From an uncultured Prevotella sp. (GTDB taxonomy: Bacteria > Bacteroidota > Bacteroidia > Bacteroidales > Bacteroidaceae): 36,625 bases of DNA. The stretch spans positions 1-36,625 of the forward strand of contig CAJONQ010000035.1 in NCBI GenBank assembly GCA_905235835.1, in the 5' to 3' direction. The position numbers and the translations under genes are program-made. Shown piece by piece: positions 1 through 9,297 of the stretch (position 1 is its first letter; the number at the start of each line of letters is the position of its first letter). A model generated the notes under the pieces. That model saw only the letters and a program-made list of their open reading frames with translations. It did not search any database and had not been told where the DNA came from.

Positions 1-710
1 TGTGCGTAATTGGTATCTTGATACTCATCCACCAGCACATACTGGAAACGCTCAATATATTTCTGTCGGATATCCTCATGATTCTTAAACAACATATAGG
101 TATACACCAACAGATCATCAAAGTCCATGGCATTCGCCTGCTTACATCTTTCGCTATACCTTATATATATATTCTTCAGGGCTGGACGTTTATGCTGGGC
201 ATCATCATTAGCCCATGAACTCTGAGCATAAGCCTGTGGCAGCAACAGATGGTTCTTCGCCATTGAGATACGGTCGGCAACAGAAGCGGGCTTATAGGTC
301 TTATCATCCAACTGCATCTCTTTGATGATATTCTTCACCAACGAACGGGAATCACTCTGGTCGTAAATCGTGAAGTTTGACTGGAAGCCCAATACGGAAG
401 CCTCAGCTCTTAATATTCTTGCAAACACCGAATGGAAAGTGCCCATCTGGAGATAACGGGCGCGTTCTTCTCCTACCAGCCTTCCGATACGCTCCTTCAT
501 CTCACGAGCAGCTTTGTTCGTAAAGGTCAGTGCCAAGATATTCCAGGGATTCATTCCCTGTTGCAAAAGATAGGCAATCTTATAGGTCAGCACACGTGTC
601 TTGCCAGAGCCAGCTCCAGCAATGACCAGTTGGGGACCACCACAAAAGATGACAGCCTCACGTTGCCCTTCATTCAATTGTTCTAAGAGATTCTCGTTCA
701 TCATCATCAT
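1..710 (-). CDS. UvrD/PcrA-type ATP-dependent DNA helicase, N-terminal part (cut by window edge)
   Basis: Superfamily 1 3'-5' DNA helicase, which in bacteria unwinds DNA during nucleotide excision and mismatch repair and removes RecA filaments. About 236 residues are inside the window; the reading frame stays open through base 1. Visible motifs are the Q-motif region (LNEGQREAV), Walker A AGAGSGKT, motif Ia ALTFTNKAAREMKERI, and motif II VDEYQDTN at the very edge. The start has four consecutive ATG codons (699-710), so the exact first residue is uncertain. The 1A and part of the 1B domain are covered; domains 2A/2B lie outside. PcrA, UvrD and Rep cannot be separated from this fragment, so no symbol is given. 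Confidence 0.93.
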   Translation of the reverse strand, partial: MMMMNENLLEQLNEGQREAVIFCGGPQLVIAGAGSGKTRVLTYKIAYLLQQGMNPWNILALTFTNKAAREMKERIGRLVGEERARYLQMGTFHSVFARILRAEASVLGFQSNFTIYDQSDSRSLVKNIIKEMQLDDKTYKPASVADRISMAKNHLLLPQAYAQSSWANDDAQHKRPALKNIYIRYSERCKQANAMDFDDLLVYTYMLFKNHEDIRQKYIERFQYVLVDEYQDTNYA

Positions 711-723
711 TTTTCGGATAGAA

Positions 724-751
724 TGAGCCCTCGATTCGCATCGGGGGCTCA
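724..751. other. GC-rich 12-bp stem-loop upstream of the helicase gene
   Basis: TGAGCCCTCGAT (724-735) pairs with ATCGGGGGCTCA (740-751) around a TCGC loop. The single imperfect pair is U-G in plus-strand RNA but A-C in minus-strand RNA. Neither side has a T-run, so it is not a standard terminator. It lies just before the helicase start and would be in its leader. Confidence 0.5.
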
Positions 752-776
752 CAACAACACAAACACAAAATAAACA

Positions 777-792
777 CAGTCAATGATGACTG
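777..792 (-). terminator. weak candidate terminator after galE
   Basis: CAGTCA/TGACTG forms a 6-bp stem just past the galE stop, followed on the minus strand by a T-rich stretch (TGTTTATTTTG). The stem is short, so termination efficiency is doubtful. Confidence 0.35.
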
Positions 793-804
793 GTTATAGG
801 TCAA

Positions 805-1842
805 CTATTGAATACCTTCCTCGCGCAGCTTCTTCTGCCAGTTCCAGGCACTCTTCAGGGTATCTTCCAGAGACGTCTCAGCCTTCCATCCCAATACCTT
901 ATTTGCTTTCTCAGGGTTAGCCCATACTTTCTCGATATCACCTGCACGACGAGGAGCATAAGTCCAATTGAGTTTCACACCTGTTGCCTTCTGGAAAGCA
1001 TCAACGATTTCCTTCGTAGTACAACCATGACCTGTTCCCACATTGAAGACCTCCAGCTTATCACTGTCAGTATCCAGCACACGAGCCATTGCCTTCACAT
1101 GAGCCTTTGCCAAGTCAACGACATAGATATAGTCACGGATACAAGTTCCGTCAGGTGTATTATAGTCATTACCAAAGACTTTCAGTTGTTCACGGATTCC
1201 CATGGCAGTTTGTGTCACATAAGGAATCAAGTTCATGGGAACACCATTGGGCATCTCTCCTATAATAGATGATGGATGAGAGCCTATCGGATTGAAATAG
1301 CGCAACAGAATTGCCTTGATAGGAGCACCACTATTGATATCATCACGGATGATCTCCTCATTGATCTGCTTGGTATTTCCATAAGGACTCTCTGCTGGCT
1401 TGATGGGTGCGTTCTCTGTCACAGGCAGATTTTCTGGGTCTGGCTGACCATATACTGTACAACTGGAAGAGAAGATAATACCTTTCACATTGTATTTGGG
1501 CATCAACTCCAACAGATTCACCAGACTAACGATATTATTCCGATAATAAAGCAATGGTTTCTCCACACTCTCACCTACCGCTTTGGAGGCTGCGAAATGG
1601 ATAACACCCTGAATATCTGGGTATTTTTTAAACACATTCTCCATAGCCGCCAAGTCGCAACAGTCAACTTTCTCAAAAGCTGGACGGATACCTGTTATCT
1701 TCTCAATGCCATCAACCACATTCTCATTAGAATTAGAGAGATTATCCACGATAACGACTTGATAGCCGGCATTCTGTAATTCTACGGTGGTATGACTACC
1801 AATAAAGCCAGTACCTCCCGTTACTAATATTGTTTGCTTCAT
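805..1842 (-). CDS. galE: UDP-glucose 4-epimerase
   Basis: Interconverts UDP-glucose and UDP-galactose (Leloir pathway; also supplies UDP-galactose for surface glycans). 345 residues, the usual length for cytosolic GalE. The N-terminal Rossmann glycine motif GGTGFIGSH (9-17), the SSSCTVYG segment with catalytic Ser about 127, and the YGNTK motif with Tyr154/Lys158 identify an extended short-chain dehydrogenase of the GalE type. The C-terminal part has the typical RRAGDIEKVWANPEKA sequence of GalE. It starts 12 nt downstream of the receiver-kinase gene and is probably cotranscribed with it from the promoter near 3040. Confidence 0.96.
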   Translation of the reverse strand: MKQTILVTGGTGFIGSHTTVELQNAGYQVVIVDNLSNSNENVVDGIEKITGIRPAFEKVDCCDLAAMENVFKKYPDIQGVIHFAASKAVGESVEKPLLYYRNNIVSLVNLLELMPKYNVKGIIFSSSCTVYGQPDPENLPVTENAPIKPAESPYGNTKQINEEIIRDDINSGAPIKAILLRYFNPIGSHPSSIIGEMPNGVPMNLIPYVTQTAMGIREQLKVFGNDYNTPDGTCIRDYIYVVDLAKAHVKAMARVLDTDSDKLEVFNVGTGHGCTTKEIVDAFQKATGVKLNWTYAPRRAGDIEKVWANPEKANKVLGWKAETSLEDTLKSAWNWQKKLREEGIQ

Positions 1843-1854
1843 GATTAAATAATT

Positions 1855-3003
1855 TTATTCATCTTTCTTTATTGGAATTAACACACTAAAAGTAGAACCC
1901 TCACCTAATACAGACTCTACCATGACGTCACCACCATTCTTTTTTGCAAAATCCTGACATAGTTGTAGACCAAGACCAGAGCCTTCCTCACCACCAGTAC
2001 CATAGGTCGTCTCTCCCTTATGGAAAATAGTATCCAAACGATCCTGAGCAATACCTACGCCATGATCCCGGACACTAATCTTAGCGAAGTCTCCCTCACG
2101 CTTACAGAACACCTCTACTCCCTTATCTTCTGGAGTAAACTTGACCGCATTGGACATGAAGTTACGGATAATCGTCTTGATCATATCATTATCCGCATGA
2201 ACGATTAGTTTTTCATCACTGGGCAAGTACTGCAATTTGATTTTCTTCATCTCTGCAATCATCTTGAAGATATCAACAACCCCCGGAATAATATCGTCCA
2301 AATCAAGATCCTGATATACAACATTCAGTCGACCTGTCTGACTCTTCGTCCACTTTAATAGGTTATCTAACAAATCATGGGTCTCCTCTGACTCACGGTT
2401 TGCCTTATCCAATAACCCAAATATCTCCTCACCTACGATATCTGGAGATACTACATTCACGGCAAGATTCAGCACCATACGGATGGATGCCATTGGAGAG
2501 CGAAGGTCATGGGCAATCACCGAGTACATCTTATCACGATTGGAGATGGTACGCTTTAACTCTTCATTCTGTTGCACGATAATGCGCTTTGCTGCCACCA
2601 GATTAATCTGGTGCATCACACGCATCACCAGTTCTTCCTTATTAAAAGGTTTTGTCAAAAAGTCGTTAGCACCAACCTGGAAGCCATGTACCAAATCACT
2701 GGGGTTATTCAAGGCAGTGAGGAAGATGATAGGAATATCCAATGTCTCTGGATCCTTTTTTAAGATAACAGCAGTTTCAAAGCCACTAATATCAGGCATC
2801 ATCACATCCAGCAGTATCAAATCAGGATGCTCTTTCTTTGCCTGTTCAATACAGGTGTAACCATTGGAAGCTGTACATACCTGGAACTTCTCGTTAGTCA
2901 ACAATATCTTAAGAAGCAAGACATTGCTGACCACGTCGTCGACGATAAGAATCTTATAATCACTACGGTTTATCTTAGATTCAAAGGTATCACCAAACTC
3001 CAT
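1855..3003 (-). CDS. soluble response-regulator/histidine-kinase fusion protein
   Basis: A 382-residue two-component protein with an N-terminal receiver domain (about 17-135; acidic pair Asp22/Asp23, phospho-acceptor Asp66 in LLDVMMP, Lys118 in FLTKPF), a HisKA dimerisation helix (His165 in SVIAHDLRSP) and a C-terminal HATPase domain (N-box with NFMSNAVKFTP, G1 box GVGIAQ, G2 box EGSGLGLQLC). There is no signal peptide, membrane segment, PAS domain or DNA-binding domain, so it is a cytosolic kinase whose input probably comes through phosphorylation of its own receiver by another kinase. The partner is not encoded in the window. It lies 79 nt past carB and 12 nt before galE; a consensus promoter directly upstream suggests it starts its own transcript. 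Confidence 0.9.
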   Translation of the reverse strand: MEFGDTFESKINRSDYKILIVDDVVSNVLLLKILLTNEKFQVCTASNGYTCIEQAKKEHPDLILLDVMMPDISGFETAVILKKDPETLDIPIIFLTALNNPSDLVHGFQVGANDFLTKPFNKEELVMRVMHQINLVAAKRIIVQQNEELKRTISNRDKMYSVIAHDLRSPMASIRMVLNLAVNVVSPDIVGEEIFGLLDKANRESEETHDLLDNLLKWTKSQTGRLNVVYQDLDLDDIIPGVVDIFKMIAEMKKIKLQYLPSDEKLIVHADNDMIKTIIRNFMSNAVKFTPEDKGVEVFCKREGDFAKISVRDHGVGIAQDRLDTIFHKGETTYGTGGEEGSGLGLQLCQDFAKKNGGDVMVESVLGEGSTFSVLIPIKKDE

Positions 3004-3032
3004 TATATTGCAGTTCTTTAGTTATTTAGCTG

Positions 3033-3064
3033 CAAAAGTAGCAAATATTTGGCGAATCGCCAAA
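3033..3064 (-). promoter_or_regulatory. Bacteroidota-type promoter of the receiver-kinase/galE unit
   Basis: On the minus strand TTTG (3064-3061), 20 nt, then TACTTTTG (3040-3033), a full match to the TTTG / TAnnTTTG consensus. The predicted start site is near 3026, giving a leader of about 22 nt to the ATG at 3003. Confidence 0.75.
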
Positions 3065-3071
3065 TATTTGC
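3041..3071. repeat. perfect 31-bp inverted repeat overlapping the kinase promoter
   Basis: GCAAATATTTGGCGA (3041-3055) is followed by one central base and its exact reverse complement (3057-3071). Each arm also contains the 10-bp palindrome CAAATATTTG. The repeat covers the -33 box and the whole spacer and ends at the base before the -7 box, the expected place for an operator. It has no T-tract and its AT-rich arms make it a poor terminator for carB. Confidence 0.7.
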
Positions 3072-3082
3072 ATAATAATTTG

Positions 3083-6000
3083 TTAATACTCACTCCATGA
3101 CTTAATATCTATCTCATCCAATTTCACCGTACAAAAGGCAAAAATGAATGCAGAAGCAAGACGACTATTGGTGATTAGAGGAACATTCAAATCTATGGCT
3201 GCACGACGTATTTTATAACCATTCGTCAACTCATGAGTCGTTAGATTTTTAGGAATATTCACCACCATGTCAATCTTGTGGTCATGCAATAAATCCAGTG
3301 CCTGTGGCTGTCGCTCCGGTTCACTGGGCCAATGCACGAGTGTATTCTCTATTCCGTTCTCTTTCAGATACTTAGAGGTACCGCCTGTCGCATAGAGCTC
3401 ATACCCATTCTCTACTAGCATACGGGCTGCGTCCAGCATCTCCGCCTTCTGTTTAGCACTACCCGTTGACAATAGGACAGTCTTCTTCGGAATACGATGT
3501 CCAACACTAAGCATAGACTTCAACAGGGCCGTTGGTGTATGATCGCCCAGACAGCCGACCTCTCCTGTAGATGCCATATCAACACCCAAGACTGGATCTG
3601 CTTTTTGTAATCGGTTGAAAGAGAACTGACTCGCCTTGATACCTACATAATCCAAATCAAAGAGATTCTTATGCGGTTTCTCTACGGGTAGTCTAAGCAT
3701 TACTTTCGTGGCAAGCTCTATCATATTCAGTTTCAGCACTTTCGACACAAAGGGGAACGAACGGGAGGCACGAAGGTTACACTCTATCACCAGAATATCA
3801 TTGTCACGTGCCATATACTGGATATTGAAAGGACCGTTGATGTGCAGTGCCTTGGCAATCTGCCGACTGATACGCTTGATACGGCGAACCGTCTCTACAT
3901 AAAGTTTTTGTGGTGGGAACTGGATGGTAGCATCACCAGAGTGCACACCTGCAAATTCGATATGTTCAGAGATTGCATAGGCAAGTATCTCACCGTCTTT
4001 TGCCACCGCATCCATTTCTATCTCCTTTGCATGTTCGATGAATTTGGATACTACGACAGGATGATCCTCACTGACATTAGCGGCAAGTTGCAAGAATCGC
4101 TCTAACTCTTCTTTGTTAGAGCAGACATTCATTGCTGCGCCACTCAAGACATAGGAAGGACGTACCAAAACAGGGAACCCTACCCTTTCCACAAAAGCAT
4201 CAATATCTTCCATAGATGTTAGTGCCCTCCATTCTGGTTGGTTAACACCTATCTCATTCAGCATCTGTGAGAACTTCGCACGGTCCTCTGCGCCATCAAT
4301 ATCCTGAGCTGATGTTCCAAGAATCGGTACATGTTGTTCATCCAGCGACATCGCCAGGTTATTAGGAATCTGTCCTCCTGTTGACACGATGACACCATGT
4401 GGCTGTTCCATGTCAATGATATCCATTACCCGTTCAAAAGTCAACTCATCAAAATACAAACGGTCACACATATCGTAGTCGGTAGATACTGTCTCGGGAT
4501 TGTAGTTAATCATAATACTCCTCCATCCCTCTTTACGGATAGTGTTCAAGGCCTGTACGCCACACCAGTCAAACTCCACACTCGAACCGATGCGATAAGC
4601 ACCAGAGCCTAATACGATGATACTCTTGCCATCATGCTCAAATGGAATGTCACTATCCGTTCCACTATAGGTCACATAAAGGTAATTGGTCTGAGCTGGA
4701 TACTCAGCAGCGAGGGTGTCTATCTGTTTGACAACTGGCAAGATGCCCATCTCTTTCCTCATACGACGTACTTCCAGCATCGCCTGATGCATATTACCCA
4801 TCTTGTCCTCCAAACCGATGGCACGGGCTATCTGGAAATCCGTAAACCCATAAACCTTCGCTGTACGAAGAAGTTGGGGACTGAGGGATGAGGACTGAGC
4901 AGTTTTCAGTTCCTCGTCAATATCAATGATATGCTTGAGTTTATACAGGAACCACTTGTCTATCTTCGTCAACTCATGGATACGCTCGATATCATACTGG
5001 GGCAGATGCAACGCTTTGGAGATAACGAAGATACGCTTGTCGGTTGGCTCTCGGAGGGCTGCATCCACATCAGCAATCGCCAGTTCCTTGTTCTCCACGA
5101 AACCATGCATCCCCTGTCCTATCATACGAAGTCCCTTCTGGATAGCCTCTTCGAATGTACGTCCGATTGCCATCACCTCACCCACAGACTTCATCGAAGA
5201 ACCCAGTTCTTTATCGACACCATGAAACTTTGACAAGTCCCAACGTGGAATCTTACATACCACATAGTCAAGGGCTGGCTCAAAGAATGCCGAGGTGGTC
5301 TTCGTCACAGAGTTCTTTAACTCAAACAACCCGTAGCCCATTCCTAGTTTGGCGGCAACAAAAGCCAATGGGTAACCTGTCGCTTTGGAGGCAAGTGCAG
5401 AGGAACGACTCAGACGGGCATTAACCTCAATGACACGGTAGTCTTCCGACTGTGGGTCGAAAGCATACTGCACGTTACACTCTCCCACGATACCGATATG
5501 ACGGATGATCTTGATGGCAAGGGCACGCAACTTATGATATTCAGAGTTGGTCAGAGTCTGCGAGGGAGCGATGACGATAGATTCACCGGTATGGATGCCC
5601 AGTGGATCGAAATTCTCCATATTACATACGGTAATACAGTTATCATAACGGTCACGCACCACCTCATACTCTATCTCCTTCCAACCTTTCAGTGACTTCT
5701 CCACCAATACCTGCGGAGAGAAAGAGAAGGCTTTCTCAGCAAGTTTGTCCAACTCCTCTTCATTATCACAGAAGCCTGAGCCTAATCCACCCAAGGCATA
5801 AGCGGCACGAAGGATGACGGGGTAACCTAACTCCTTTGCCGCCTGACGAGCCTGTTCGATTGTCTCGCAAGCCTCACTCTTGATGGTCTTGACATCTATC
5901 TCATTGAGTTTCTCCACGAAGAGCTCACGGTCTTCCGTGTCCATGATGGCTTGTACGGGAGTACCCAATACCTTAACACCATATTTCTCCAGTACCCCAC

Positions 6001-6310
6001 TCTTATAGAGTTCCACACCACAGTTCAACGCTGTCTGCCCTCCAAACGCCAACAGAATACCGTCAGGACGCTCTTTCTCTATCACACGCTCTACAAAATA
6101 TGGTTGAACTGGTAGAAAGTAGATCTCATCCGCAACACCTTCTGAAGTCTGCACCGTAGCGATATTCGGATTAATGAGCACGGTTCTTACCCCTTCCTCA
6201 CGCAATGCCTTCAATGCCTGTGAACCAGAATAGTCAAACTCACCTGCCTCTCCAATTTTCAAGGCACCAGAACCTAATAACAGGACTTTCTTGATATTAT
6301 CGTATTTCAT
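3083..6310 (-). CDS. carB: carbamoyl-phosphate synthase large subunit
   Basis: Uses ammonia from CarA, bicarbonate and two ATP to make carbamoyl phosphate for pyrimidine and arginine synthesis. 1075 residues, full length. It shows the duplicated CarB architecture: two ATP-grasp halves, each opening with a nucleotide-binding segment (VLLLGSGALKIGEAGEFDYSG near residue 9; IIVLGSGAYRIGSSVEFDWCG in the second half), an oligomerisation region between them, and a C-terminal MGS-like regulatory domain (TGGTSKYLKENGI, VNIPKNLTTHELTNGYKIRR). A short Ser-rich stretch (AQSSSLSPQ) sits in the central region. It follows carA with a single base between them, a standard carAB operon. Confidence 0.98.
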   Translation of the reverse strand: MKYDNIKKVLLLGSGALKIGEAGEFDYSGSQALKALREEGVRTVLINPNIATVQTSEGVADEIYFLPVQPYFVERVIEKERPDGILLAFGGQTALNCGVELYKSGVLEKYGVKVLGTPVQAIMDTEDRELFVEKLNEIDVKTIKSEACETIEQARQAAKELGYPVILRAAYALGGLGSGFCDNEEELDKLAEKAFSFSPQVLVEKSLKGWKEIEYEVVRDRYDNCITVCNMENFDPLGIHTGESIVIAPSQTLTNSEYHKLRALAIKIIRHIGIVGECNVQYAFDPQSEDYRVIEVNARLSRSSALASKATGYPLAFVAAKLGMGYGLFELKNSVTKTTSAFFEPALDYVVCKIPRWDLSKFHGVDKELGSSMKSVGEVMAIGRTFEEAIQKGLRMIGQGMHGFVENKELAIADVDAALREPTDKRIFVISKALHLPQYDIERIHELTKIDKWFLYKLKHIIDIDEELKTAQSSSLSPQLLRTAKVYGFTDFQIARAIGLEDKMGNMHQAMLEVRRMRKEMGILPVVKQIDTLAAEYPAQTNYLYVTYSGTDSDIPFEHDGKSIIVLGSGAYRIGSSVEFDWCGVQALNTIRKEGWRSIMINYNPETVSTDYDMCDRLYFDELTFERVMDIIDMEQPHGVIVSTGGQIPNNLAMSLDEQHVPILGTSAQDIDGAEDRAKFSQMLNEIGVNQPEWRALTSMEDIDAFVERVGFPVLVRPSYVLSGAAMNVCSNKEELERFLQLAANVSEDHPVVVSKFIEHAKEIEMDAVAKDGEILAYAISEHIEFAGVHSGDATIQFPPQKLYVETVRRIKRISRQIAKALHINGPFNIQYMARDNDILVIECNLRASRSFPFVSKVLKLNMIELATKVMLRLPVEKPHKNLFDLDYVGIKASQFSFNRLQKADPVLGVDMASTGEVGCLGDHTPTALLKSMLSVGHRIPKKTVLLSTGSAKQKAEMLDAARMLVENGYELYATGGTSKYLKENGIENTLVHWPSEPERQPQALDLLHDHKIDMVVNIPKNLTTHELTNGYKIRRAAIDLNVPLITNSRLASAFIFAFCTVKLDEIDIKSWSEY

Positions 6311-6311
6311 A

Positions 6312-7397
6312 TTATAATGCTTCTATAAAACGGTCAAACATAAACTCGGTATCAACAGGACCAGAACAGGCCTCTGGATGGAACTGACTACTGAACCAAG
6401 GGTTGGTCTGATGACGAATACCCTCGTTCGAGCCGTCGTTCATATTCACGAACAGCTCACGCCATTCTCTTCCTAACGTAGAGGCATCCACTGCATAACC
6501 ATGATTCTGACTGGTCACATAACAGCGGTTGGTACCCACTTCCCTGACGGGTTGGTTATGAGAGCGGTGTCCGTATTTCAGTTTATAGATAGTGGCACCG
6601 CCAGCCTTTGCCAACAACTGGTTACCCATACAGATACCACAGATGGGCTTACGGCTCTGTGACATCTGTTTGCGGATAATACTCACAGCATCCTCACACA
6701 TATCCGGGTCGCCAGGACCATTGGCAAGGAAGAGACCGTCGAAGTCCATATCGGTATAGTCATAGTTCCAGGGCACACGAATCACCTCTACCCCACGCTT
6801 AATCAGACAGCGGATGATGTTTGCCTTCACACCACAGTCTACCAGCACGACCTTCTTACCTGCTCCCTCATTATATTTAATGATTTCCTTGCAACTAACA
6901 CGATCGACCCAGTTGATAGTCTCGTATGCTGCGATGTCATCGCAGCATGCATAGCCCTCAAACTCCACTCGACCCATCATCACGCCATGCTCACGAAGCA
7001 CCTTCGTTAACTGACGGGTGTCGATGCCCGTCACCCCAGGTACTTTCTCCCGTTTTAGCCAGTCGCCTAGACTTTCACAGGCATTCCAATGGGAATACTC
7101 CTCACTATAGTCGCTGACGATAATAGCAGAAGCGTATATCCTATCACTCTCCATAAAGGTCGGCAACCCATTCTCCTCGATAGAGAAACGGGGTACACCA
7201 TAGTTTCCTACCAGCGGATAGGTCAGCACCATCATCTGTCCTGCATACGAGGGGTCAGTCAGCGACTCAGGATAACCCATCATCGCAGTATTGAACACCA
7301 CCTCACCAGCAACGGGTGCGTCATATCCAAAACTCTTTCCTTCGAATCTTGTTCCGTCTTCCAGAACCAATGTCACATCTTTCATTCTATTTTGCAT
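6312..7397 (-). CDS. carA: carbamoyl-phosphate synthase small (glutaminase) subunit
   Basis: Hydrolyses glutamine and channels ammonia to CarB. 361 residues: an N-terminal CarA-specific domain (about 1-150) and a class I glutamine amidotransferase domain (about 182-361) with the nucleophile Cys256 in GICMGNQLLA and the His340/Glu342 pair in FHPEA. The GICMGNQ variant replaces the more common GICLGHQ. Two starts are possible: ATG at 7397 and ATG at 7385 (MKDVTLVLEDG); the second better matches the usual N-terminus, but the first is kept. A stem-loop ends 14 nt upstream, so any promoter must lie inside glmS, or the gene is read through from glmS. Confidence 0.97.
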   Translation of the reverse strand: MQNRMKDVTLVLEDGTRFEGKSFGYDAPVAGEVVFNTAMMGYPESLTDPSYAGQMMVLTYPLVGNYGVPRFSIEENGLPTFMESDRIYASAIIVSDYSEEYSHWNACESLGDWLKREKVPGVTGIDTRQLTKVLREHGVMMGRVEFEGYACCDDIAAYETINWVDRVSCKEIIKYNEGAGKKVVLVDCGVKANIIRCLIKRGVEVIRVPWNYDYTDMDFDGLFLANGPGDPDMCEDAVSIIRKQMSQSRKPICGICMGNQLLAKAGGATIYKLKYGHRSHNQPVREVGTNRCYVTSQNHGYAVDASTLGREWRELFVNMNDGSNEGIRHQTNPWFSSQFHPEACSGPVDTEFMFDRFIEAL

Positions 7398-7410
7398 TTG
7401 TATTATATCC

Positions 7411-7448
7411 TAAAAAGAAGGGCGAAACGTCAATGACGAATCGCCCTT
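7411..7448 (-). terminator. glmS terminator or carA leader hairpin
   Basis: AAGGGCGA (7418-7425) pairs perfectly with TCGCCCTT (7441-7448), with further pairing inside (CGTCA/TGACG). On the minus strand the stem is followed by CTTTTTA, giving an intrinsic terminator after glmS. It sits 14 nt before the carA start and could therefore also act as an attenuator for carAB. Confidence 0.7.
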
Positions 7449-7452
7449 TATA

Positions 7453-9297
7453 TCACTCAACAGTAACGCTCTTAGCAAGGTTTCTCGGTTGGTCGACATT
7501 GAGACCTTTGCAAACGGCAACGTGATAGGCAAGCATCTGCAAGGGTATCGTTGCCAATAACGGTTCCAGACATTCTATCGTGTCTGGCAATGCGATGACC
7601 TCGTCAGCTATCCTGCTGATGGTATCGTCACCCTGACTAACAACGGCAATAACCTTACCTTTACGAGCTTTCACTTCTTGTATATTTGAAAGTACCTTCT
7701 CGTACATACCGTTATGGGTAGCGATAACCACCACAGGCATATCGGAGTCTATCAAGGCAATCGGTCCGTGCTTCATCTCTGCAGCTGGATAGCCCTCAGC
7801 ATGAATATAGGAGATCTCTTTCAGTTTCAGAGCTCCCTCCAAGGCTACAGGATAACTGAAACCACGACCCAGGTACAAGAAGTTACGGGCATAAGTAAAG
7901 GTACGACTCAAATCGGCTATGCGGTCGTTGAGTTTCAACACCTCTTTAATTTTAGCAGGTATCTCATGCAGCTCCTTGACGATATGCATATAATCATCGC
8001 TAGAGATAGTACCCTTCTCTTTTGCCAAGGCAAGGGCAAGCATCGTCAGCACGGTAACCTGTCCGGTGAACGCCTTCGTGGAGGCGACACCGATCTCAGG
8101 ACCCACATGGATATAGGAACCAGTATCTGTGGCACGAGGGATGCTAGAACCGATAGCATTACATATACCATATATAAATGCACCAGCCTCCCTTGCCAGT
8201 TGTACGGCAGCAAGGGTGTCGGCTGTCTCACCACTCTGTGATATGGCTATCACCACATCGTCCTTTGTGATGACAGGATTGCGATAGCGGAATTCAGAAG
8301 CATACTCCACCTCTACAGGTATTCTGCATAATTGCTCTATCATCTGTTTACCTATCAAGCCAGCATGCCAAGAGGTACCACATGCAACGATAATGAAACG
8401 TTTTGCGTTCAGCAGCTGTTGCTTATAGTCTATCACGGCAGAGAGGACGACATTATCCGTGTCTACGTTAACACGTCCCCGCATACAGTTCGTCAGACAG
8501 TCAGGCTGCTCGAATATCTCTTTCAGCATAAAGTGCGGGAAACCACCTTTCTCCAATTGTCCGAGGTTGATGTCTACCTTCTTGACAACCAGTTCCTGCT
8601 CCTCACCAAGGATACTGACGACTTTCAGATCTTCCCCTCTTTTCAGTACAGCGATATTACCATCCTCCAGATACACTACCTTGTCGGTATATTCTACAAT
8701 AGGACTAGCATCCGATCCGAGGAAGAACTCATCATCTCCGATACCTACAACCAGCGGACTCTGTTTGCGAGCTGCGATAATCTGGTCGGGATGACGTTTG
8801 TCGATAATAGCGATGGCATAGGCACCAATGACCTGATAAAGTGCCACCTGTACGGCAGTCAGCAAGTCGAGTTCCTTGCGCTCCATGATATGCTCGACAA
8901 GTTGCACCAGCACCTCCGTATCAGTATCTGAGCGGAACGTCACACCTTTTGTCTGAAGTTTCTCCTTCAAGTCGGCATAGTTCTCGATAATACCATTATG
9001 GATAATCGCCAGATTCTTCGACTCAGAATAATGGGGGTGCGCATTGACGACAGAGGGCTCGCCATGGGTAGCCCAGCGGGTATGGGCGATACCCACCGTA
9101 CCACTTACATTCTTGTCGTTACAATACTCTACCAGATTGTCCACCTTTCCTTTCGTCTTACAGACATTCAGGTTACCATCATCATTAATTAAAGCGACAC
9201 CCGCAGAATCGTAACCACGATACTCCAAGCGTCGCAAACCTTTAATCAGAATAGGGAAAGCATCTTTCCTTCCTAAATATCCAACTATTCCGCACAT
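7453..9297 (-). CDS. glmS: glutamine-fructose-6-phosphate aminotransferase (isomerizing)
   Basis: Makes glucosamine 6-phosphate from fructose 6-phosphate and glutamine, the first step toward UDP-GlcNAc for peptidoglycan and lipopolysaccharide. 614 residues. The N-terminus MCGIVGYLG exposes the catalytic Cys after Met removal; the glutaminase domain covers about 2-220 (HTRWATHGEPS, HNGIIENY, SDTDTEV). Two SIS sugar-isomerase domains follow (ISQSGETADTLAA and GRGFSYPVALEGALKLKEISY), and the end KSVTVE is the conserved GlmS C-terminus. It lies 44 nt downstream of a small lipoprotein gene and is probably transcribed from that gene's promoter. No glmS ribozyme leader is possible in this short gap. 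Confidence 0.98.
   Translation of the reverse strand: MCGIVGYLGRKDAFPILIKGLRRLEYRGYDSAGVALINDDGNLNVCKTKGKVDNLVEYCNDKNVSGTVGIAHTRWATHGEPSVVNAHPHYSESKNLAIIHNGIIENYADLKEKLQTKGVTFRSDTDTEVLVQLVEHIMERKELDLLTAVQVALYQVIGAYAIAIIDKRHPDQIIAARKQSPLVVGIGDDEFFLGSDASPIVEYTDKVVYLEDGNIAVLKRGEDLKVVSILGEEQELVVKKVDINLGQLEKGGFPHFMLKEIFEQPDCLTNCMRGRVNVDTDNVVLSAVIDYKQQLLNAKRFIIVACGTSWHAGLIGKQMIEQLCRIPVEVEYASEFRYRNPVITKDDVVIAISQSGETADTLAAVQLAREAGAFIYGICNAIGSSIPRATDTGSYIHVGPEIGVASTKAFTGQVTVLTMLALALAKEKGTISSDDYMHIVKELHEIPAKIKEVLKLNDRIADLSRTFTYARNFLYLGRGFSYPVALEGALKLKEISYIHAEGYPAAEMKHGPIALIDSDMPVVVIATHNGMYEKVLSNIQEVKARKGKVIAVVSQGDDTISRIADEVIALPDTIECLEPLLATIPLQMLAYHVAVCKGLNVDQPRNLAKSVTVE

Noticed and set aside
8332..8931. 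199-residue plus-strand frame inside glmS
   Set aside because: It is antisense to a fully supported enzyme gene, with no promoter or family pattern of its own.
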